Source: Archangium sp.
GTDB lineage: Bacteria; Myxococcota; Myxococcia; Myxococcales; Myxococcaceae
Assembly (NCBI GenBank): GCA_016793585.1
Contig: JAEUJR010000527.1
Coordinates: 1 to 27,476, forward strand
Length of the DNA stretch: 27,476 nt
Direction of reading: 5' to 3'
Part shown: in pieces, positions 23,736 to 27,476 of the stretch
How positions within the stretch are numbered: the stretch's first letter is position 1
Layout of the letters: every line of letters starts with the position of its first letter
The notes under the pieces: generated by a model
What the model saw: only the letters and a program-made list of their open reading frames with translations
Databases searched by the model: none
Told to the model about the DNA's origin: nothing
Program-made: the position numbers and the translations under genes

Positions 23736-24060
23736 TCACCGTGACGCCCAATGGCGATTCACAGCCGGTGACGCGAGGACCACGGTGCAGCCATCGGGCT
23801 CGGCGACCCAGAGTTCGCGCGTTCGGGTTCACGTGCACGTCGAGCATCACGGGCGCCTTCAGCTCGCGCGCATGCTCGACAGCAGCGTCGAAGTCGTCGA
23901 CCTCGAACCAGAGCATCACGCCATTGCCGACAGGCTGCGTCGCGTCTCCCGGGTGCCCGTGGTGATGGTCGGTCTTCCACGACGAGCAGCTGCAGAATGA
24001 ACCCGTCGCTGTCCCACTTCGTGTGGCGCAGCCGTCGACGCCACGGCGGACGAGGAGCGG
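23736..24060 (-). pseudogene. Frameshifted, 5'-truncated VOC/glyoxalase-family gene
   Basis: Three successive frames together read as the C-terminal two-thirds of a VOC (glyoxalase/bleomycin-resistance) protein. The first is RHTKWDSDGFILQLLVVED. A shift near 23972 leads to DHHHGHPGDATQPVGNGVML then WFEVDDFDAAVEHAREL. A second shift near 23815 leads to RELWVAEPDGCTVVLASP and a stop at 23736. The order and spacing match intact VOC proteins. The N-terminal 40 or so residues are missing, and no start codon is present. This fills the 383-bp stretch between the channel gene and the next gene. Two sequencing errors are a less likely alternative. Confidence 0.75.
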
Positions 24061-24070
24061 CGGGCTGGCA

Positions 24071-24676
24071 CTACTCTTCCTCGTCTTCACCTTCGACGTC
24101 GCCGTCTTCGAGGTCGAGCGTGCGGCTGCGCATGCCGTCGCCCCAGCACACGTACCCACCGAAATGCAGCCGGGCGTGCTCGAGGCGCGCGGGCTCGTAC
24201 TCGGCCGGAACATGGCCGTAGACCTGCTCGTCTTCGAGCAACCCGGCTTGCTGCGCGAGCCACACGTCGACCGGGCCGTTGACGCAGAAGAACGGCATGT
24301 CGTCCATGTCGACGGTCATGATGCAGGGCTCGCCCGCCGCGTCGCGTGGCCCGAGGTACAGGAAGCGCCGCGAGTCAGAGCCCCACCCCTCGAGCAGCAC
24401 CACGGGCGCCTTCAGCTCGCTCGGCAATGGCTCGAAGGCCTCGGCCCAGTCGTCGCCGAACTCCTGCACGAGCAGCTCGCGCAGCGTCATCGGCTCGCTC
24501 AGCGAGAAGTACTCGGCGTCGGCAGCGAGCCAGCGCTCGAGCGCGGGTGACAACGGCTGCGTGCCCAGCTTCGTCTGCTTCAGCTCGTCGGGCGGAAGAC
24601 CCTCGAACGACTCTCCCGCGTCACGACGGTGCTTCATCACGGCGTCGACCAGCTCGACTCCACGTCGCAGTGTCAT
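24071..24676 (-). CDS. Acidic-tailed protein, possibly SMI1/KNR4 (SUKH)-like
   Basis: A 201-residue cytoplasmic protein. The segment LSPALERWLAADAEYFSLS, then SDSRRFLYLGPRDAAGEP, IMTVDMDDMPFF and VDVWLAQQAGLL has the strand-turn pattern of SUKH (SMI1/KNR4) domains (a segment like Gly-Asp-x-Glu-Tyr-Pro-Val, then a D-x-D strand, then an x-x-W-Leu helix). The match is by eye and tentative. The C-terminal tail is very acidic (DLEDGDVEGEDEEE). GGGGGAG lies about four bases before the ATG at 24676. The gene is 45 bases downstream of the LysM/C39/lysozyme-like gene on the same strand. SUKH proteins are often immunity proteins, but this one lacks a signal peptide, whereas its neighbour would act in the periplasm. 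Confidence 0.55.
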   Translation of the reverse strand: MTLRRGVELVDAVMKHRRDAGESFEGLPPDELKQTKLGTQPLSPALERWLAADAEYFSLSEPMTLRELLVQEFGDDWAEAFEPLPSELKAPVVLLEGWGSDSRRFLYLGPRDAAGEPCIMTVDMDDMPFFCVNGPVDVWLAQQAGLLEDEQVYGHVPAEYEPARLEHARLHFGGYVCWGDGMRSRTLDLEDGDVEGEDEEE

Positions 24677-24721
24677 GTGCTCCCCCTGTGTCACGCAGGA
24701 GAGCACGACCCGACTTCGGCG

Positions 24722-26266
24722 TCAGCGCTCCTGGGCGAGGGCCGCGAGCGCGTCGGCCTGCTCGCTGCGGAACCGGTTCGCCACGCCGCGCTGCACCTCG
24801 GCCGAGCTCGACGTGAAGTAGTACAGCTCGCCGCCGCGGGTCGTCTTCCCGCGCTCCTGGTAGATGGCGCGAATGATCTGCTCGTCGCTCATCTGCGACA
24901 CGTTCTGCCCCTGCAGCGCGCGGCCGAAGATGTTCGCGGCGCCCTCCTGCCCGTGCTGCACCGCGACGCTCCACAACACGTCGTTGAGCGCGCGGCTGCG
25001 CTGGTTCATGTCGAGGCCGGGCACGGCGCGTTCGACGTTGCGGCGCGCGGGCTCGTAGAAGCGGCTGGCGATGTACTCGTGCTGCGCGGCCTGGAACTCC
25101 TGGCGGTGGTCGCGCGCAATCTGCCGCCACGCGTTCGAGAACTCCTGCGTGCCGGGGTTGAGGCCTGCCAGCGGCCGGCCGATGTCGGGGTGGTTGCGCT
25201 GCATCCAATCGGCGAAGGAGCGCGCCGAGCCGGTGTTGGTGGCGAACTGGTAGCTGCCGTAGCTGACGCCACCGCGGTCTCCACGCCCGCTCGACACCGT
25301 GCCCGGGTCTCCGTTCGATTCGTAGCGCGCCGAGAGCGTGCCGAGCCGCGAGATGTCGGTCGGGCCACCCGTGCCCGAGGGCGTCGTGGTCTGATCACCC
25401 CGCGGAGGCGTGGTCGTCTGATCAGCCCGCGGGCGGGTCTCCGAGACGGGCCGGGGGTTGCCGCCGCTGAAGGTGCGCAGCTCTCCCGTGGTGCGGTAGG
25501 TCTTGCTGCCGCTCTCGCCGACGAGCCGCCCGCCCTGCTCACGCATGCGGAACTCACGGCCGTTCGCGGGGTCGACGCCGACGTACACGCTGTTGCCCTG
25601 CGCGTCGCGCTCACGCCGCGTGAGGGTGACCCAGTGGTCGGTGCCGTTCGCGCCGCCGTTGCTGCCGGCCTTGTAGTCGACGCCCACCACCACAGGCCGC
25701 CCCTGGTCGAGGTTGCGGTTGATGGTGTCCATGCTCCACGCGGGGCGGTTCGCGGTGAGGCCCTGCGAGCGCGCGGCGACGTCCCAGTTGAGCCCGTTGC
25801 CCGAGTACCCACCGTGCGAATCGAGGTAGCGGTCGAGCTCGCCCGGGTTCACCGTGTTGCCCGAGATGCGGCTGATGGCCATCGCCGTCGCGGTCATCGC
25901 GCAGCCAGCGCGGCCGATGGAGGAGCCAGTGCCGAGCGCGCGCGACCCCCACTCCGGGTCGCCCTGGCGGAACATGGGCGTGCCGTCGCTCGTCGTCGGG
26001 TGCTGGCGGCCATTGCCATCGACCGCCGGGCCTGACGGAGAAGGAACGCGACGGTCGGGTGTCGACTCGTCGATGGGCCGGTCTTCACCGTTGGGCGCCT
26101 GCGCGGGGCGGTTCTGGTCGAAGCCGTCCGGCACCTGCAGCGTCTTGCCCGCGTAGATTTTGTCGGGGTCGGCGATGTTGTTGGCGCGGGCCAGCTTCTC
26201 GACCGTCGTTCCAAACTTCTTCGCCAGGGCCGAGAGGGTGTCGCCGCGCTGAATCCGGTAGTCCAT
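24722..26266 (-). CDS. LysM / C39-like peptidase / lysozyme-like peptidoglycan hydrolase
   Basis: A 514-residue multidomain protein. Residues 2-47 form a LysM peptidoglycan-binding domain (YRIQRGDTLSALAKKFGT). Residues about 97-235 match papain-like C39 peptidases, with Cys122 in RAGCAMTATAMAI, His211 in GTDHWVTL and Asp232 in VYVGVDP. A Thr/Pro/Arg linker with two DQTTTP copies spans about 275-300. Residues 305-510 resemble a lysozyme-like hydrolase domain, with YESNGDPGTVSSGRGD (Glu316 as candidate catalytic acid), then GGVSYGSYQF. This arrangement implies cleavage of both peptide and glycan parts of the wall. There is no Sec signal, so export would need a phage-type, type VI or lytic route. 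I use the ATG at 26266, since LysM begins there; open frame to 26677 upstream is intergenic. No lysis or spike genes are adjacent. Confidence 0.85.
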   Translation of the reverse strand: MDYRIQRGDTLSALAKKFGTTVEKLARANNIADPDKIYAGKTLQVPDGFDQNRPAQAPNGEDRPIDESTPDRRVPSPSGPAVDGNGRQHPTTSDGTPMFRQGDPEWGSRALGTGSSIGRAGCAMTATAMAISRISGNTVNPGELDRYLDSHGGYSGNGLNWDVAARSQGLTANRPAWSMDTINRNLDQGRPVVVGVDYKAGSNGGANGTDHWVTLTRRERDAQGNSVYVGVDPANGREFRMREQGGRLVGESGSKTYRTTGELRTFSGGNPRPVSETRPRADQTTTPPRGDQTTTPSGTGGPTDISRLGTLSARYESNGDPGTVSSGRGDRGGVSYGSYQFATNTGSARSFADWMQRNHPDIGRPLAGLNPGTQEFSNAWRQIARDHRQEFQAAQHEYIASRFYEPARRNVERAVPGLDMNQRSRALNDVLWSVAVQHGQEGAANIFGRALQGQNVSQMSDEQIIRAIYQERGKTTRGGELYYFTSSSAEVQRGVANRFRSEQADALAALAQER

Positions 26267-26461
26267 GCGGCGATTCTCGCGCGCCCGCAGGCCTTCGATT
26301 TCACGAGGATCAGTAACCCGTTTGACACATGTAGCCGGGTGTGCGCCGTCGGCTTGCATGTGGGGGTTCGCCAACCGATTGAACCGCCTGGGGTGAGACA
26401 TGTTTCCAGCGGAAACATCGGCGGTCTCGACATCCCGGCGAGGGGGCGGGAAGAGGGGCGC
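26267..26461. promoter_or_regulatory. Divergent regulatory gap with shared motifs
   Basis: The 195-bp gap between the LysM protein gene and the dihydroorotase gene contains TCGATTTCACGAG (26295-26307), TTGACA (26322-26327, a possible -35 without a good -10) and the perfect palindrome ATGTTTCC-AGC-GGAAACAT (26400-26418). The first and last recur in the 5587-5910 gap. Confidence 0.45.
26400..26418. promoter_or_regulatory. Perfect 19-bp operator-like palindrome (copy 2)
   Basis: ATGTTTCC-AGC-GGAAACAT has exact 8-bp arms and a 3-bp spacer, 43 bases before the dihydroorotase ATG. The geometry fits a dimeric repressor. A 16/19 match lies at 5721-5739. Confidence 0.6.
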
Positions 26462-27476
26462 ATGAGCCGCTCCTTCGACCTCGTTCTTCGCAACGGCACG
26501 GTGGTGACGCCTTCGGGGCGTGTGCAAACCGACGTCGGCGTCATCGGCGGTCGCATCGCCGCCATCCAGGACCTCTCGACTGCGAAGGCGGCGAGCACCT
26601 TCGACGCGAAGGGCCTGCATGTGTTGCCCGGCGTCATCGACACCCAGTGTCACTTTCGCGAGCCGGGGCTGACGCACAAGGAGGACCTCGGTTCAGGCAG
26701 CGCTTCGGCGGCGCTCGGTGGCGTCACCGGCTTCTTCGAGATGCCGAACACGAACCCTTCGACCGACTCGGCCGAGCGGCTCGCGTGGAAGGTGGCGCGC
26801 GCGAAGGAGACGTCGTGGGTCGACTTCGCCTTCTACGTCGGCGCGACGATGGAGAACGCCGACTCGCTCGGCACCCTCGAGCAGGGTGAAGGCGTGGTGG
26901 GCATCAAGATGTTCTGCGGCAGCTCCACGGGCTCGCTGCTCGTCGACAAGCCGGCTGATCAACTGCGCGTGTTCCGCTCGGGCAAACGACGCGTCGCGTG
27001 TCACAGCGAAGACGAAGCGCGCCTCAAGGAGCGAAAGCCGCTCTTCGAGGGAAAATCCGTTCACTCGCACCCCGACTGGCGCGACGAGGAGTGCGCCGTC
27101 ATGTCCACGGCGAGCATTCTCGCGCTCGCGCGGCAGGCGAACCGCAAGCTGCACCTGCTCCACGTGACGACGGCGGGAGAATTGCCGCTCCTCGAAGCGA
27201 ACAAAGACCTCGCGAGCTTCGAGACGACGCCGCAGCACCTGACCCTCGCGGCGCCCGAGTGCTACGACCGCCTCGGCACGTTGGCGCAGATGAACCCGCC
27301 GACGGACTCGGCCGAGCGGCTCGCGTGGAAGGTCTCGCGCGCAAAAGAGACGTCTTGGGTCGACTTCGCCTTCTACGTCGGCGCGACGATGGAGAACGCC
27401 GACTCGCTCGGCACGCTCGAGCAGGGCGAAGGCGTGGTGGGCATCAAGATGTTCTGCGGCAGCTCGACCGGTTCGC
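26462..27476 (+). CDS. pyrC: Dihydroorotase (partial, with an internal duplication)
   Basis: The first 338 residues of an open frame leaving the window. Residues 1-280 follow the class I/multifunctional-type dihydroorotase family, which closes carbamoyl-aspartate to dihydroorotate in pyrimidine synthesis. It has VLPGVIDTQCHFREPGL (His64; the first His of the usual HxH is Gln, as in many members of this branch), GGVTGFFEMPNTNP, and GIKMFCGSSTG with Lys149 as the likely carboxylated metal bridge. HSEDE and LHLLHVTTAGE follow, then LGTLAQMNPP. At that point the family continues to the DHAPH metal motif; here the frame instead repeats residues 101-158 from residue 281 on. GAGGGG lies before the ATG at 26462. 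The protein as read would be abnormal; see the finding on this repeat. Confidence 0.82.
   Translation, partial: MSRSFDLVLRNGTVVTPSGRVQTDVGVIGGRIAAIQDLSTAKAASTFDAKGLHVLPGVIDTQCHFREPGLTHKEDLGSGSASAALGGVTGFFEMPNTNPSTDSAERLAWKVARAKETSWVDFAFYVGATMENADSLGTLEQGEGVVGIKMFCGSSTGSLLVDKPADQLRVFRSGKRRVACHSEDEARLKERKPLFEGKSVHSHPDWRDEECAVMSTASILALARQANRKLHLLHVTTAGELPLLEANKDLASFETTPQHLTLAAPECYDRLGTLAQMNPPTDSAERLAWKVSRAKETSWVDFAFYVGATMENADSLGTLEQGEGVVGIKMFCGSSTGS
26760..26936 (+). repeat. Direct repeat within the dihydroorotase frame, first copy
   Basis: Bases 26761-26936 match 27301-27476 at 165 of 176 positions, exactly 540 bp (180 codons) apart. Nearly all differences are silent; only one Ala-to-Ser change results. 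Confidence 0.95.
27300..27476 (+). repeat. Direct repeat within the dihydroorotase frame, second copy
   Basis: Second copy of the segment starting at 26761. It joins at a short shared AACCC stretch (Asn-Pro) and continues to the last base of the window, so its full length is unknown. Confidence 0.95.

Overview
The window reads as chromosomal DNA from a high-GC member of the Myxococcota (myxobacteria or close relatives). The basis is GC-rich codon use throughout, Gly/Ser-rich lipoproteins, a eukaryote-like Ser/Thr kinase with HEAT-type repeats, a Cys-rich Dickkopf-like secreted protein, a NIT-type chemoreceptor and a Flp pilin. This is inference from gene content; no rRNA or tRNA gene was seen. 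I found no integrase, transposase, phage structural genes or CRISPR array.

Layout. 1-3016 (minus): a lipoprotein with an 18-bp tandem repeat, preceded by a processive family-2 glycosyltransferase. 3157-5142 (plus): a zinc-ribbon/kinase/HEAT protein, convergent with a small PH-like membrane protein. 5587-5910 is a long regulatory-looking gap ahead of a CruF-type carotenoid hydratase homologue. 7064-8259 (minus): an esterase and a macrodomain hydrolase overlapping by GTGA, divergent from sohB. 9460-11167: a Flp pilin and a divergent lipoprotein with three repeated Cys-containing domains. 11281-11988: an HXXEE membrane protein whose 3' end overlaps a TetR gene. 15242-11915 (minus): five closely spaced genes, namely an ILYADQ-repeat protein, a Dickkopf-like secreted protein, a luciferase-domain (DUF5519) protein, a membrane-anchored phytochelatin-synthase-like protease and the TetR regulator. 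20078-15410 (minus): chemoreceptor, allantoinase and CPA2 antiporter, a possible purine-degradation and ion-transport unit. 20214-23687 (plus): a single-pass membrane protein of unknown function, then a bacterial CASTOR/POLLUX-type channel. 23736-24060: a frameshifted VOC/glyoxalase pseudogene. 24071-26266 (minus): a LysM/C39-like/lysozyme-like protein and a small acidic protein downstream of it. 26462-27476 (plus): the start of a dihydroorotase gene that runs off the window.

The most unusual observations are these. (1) The dihydroorotase frame contains a second, 94%-identical copy of its own residues 101-158, exactly 540 bp downstream. This replaces the expected C-terminal metal-binding half; it is either a recombinant gene or an assembly chimera at the window end. 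(2) The gaps at 5587-5910 and 26267-26461 share both a 19-bp palindrome and a 13-mer, suggesting one regulator controls both. (3) The palindrome CTGATCAG is strongly over-represented. (4) A signal-less two-domain peptidoglycan hydrolase lies next to a possibly SUKH-like protein. I do not see a complete new defence or secretion system here.
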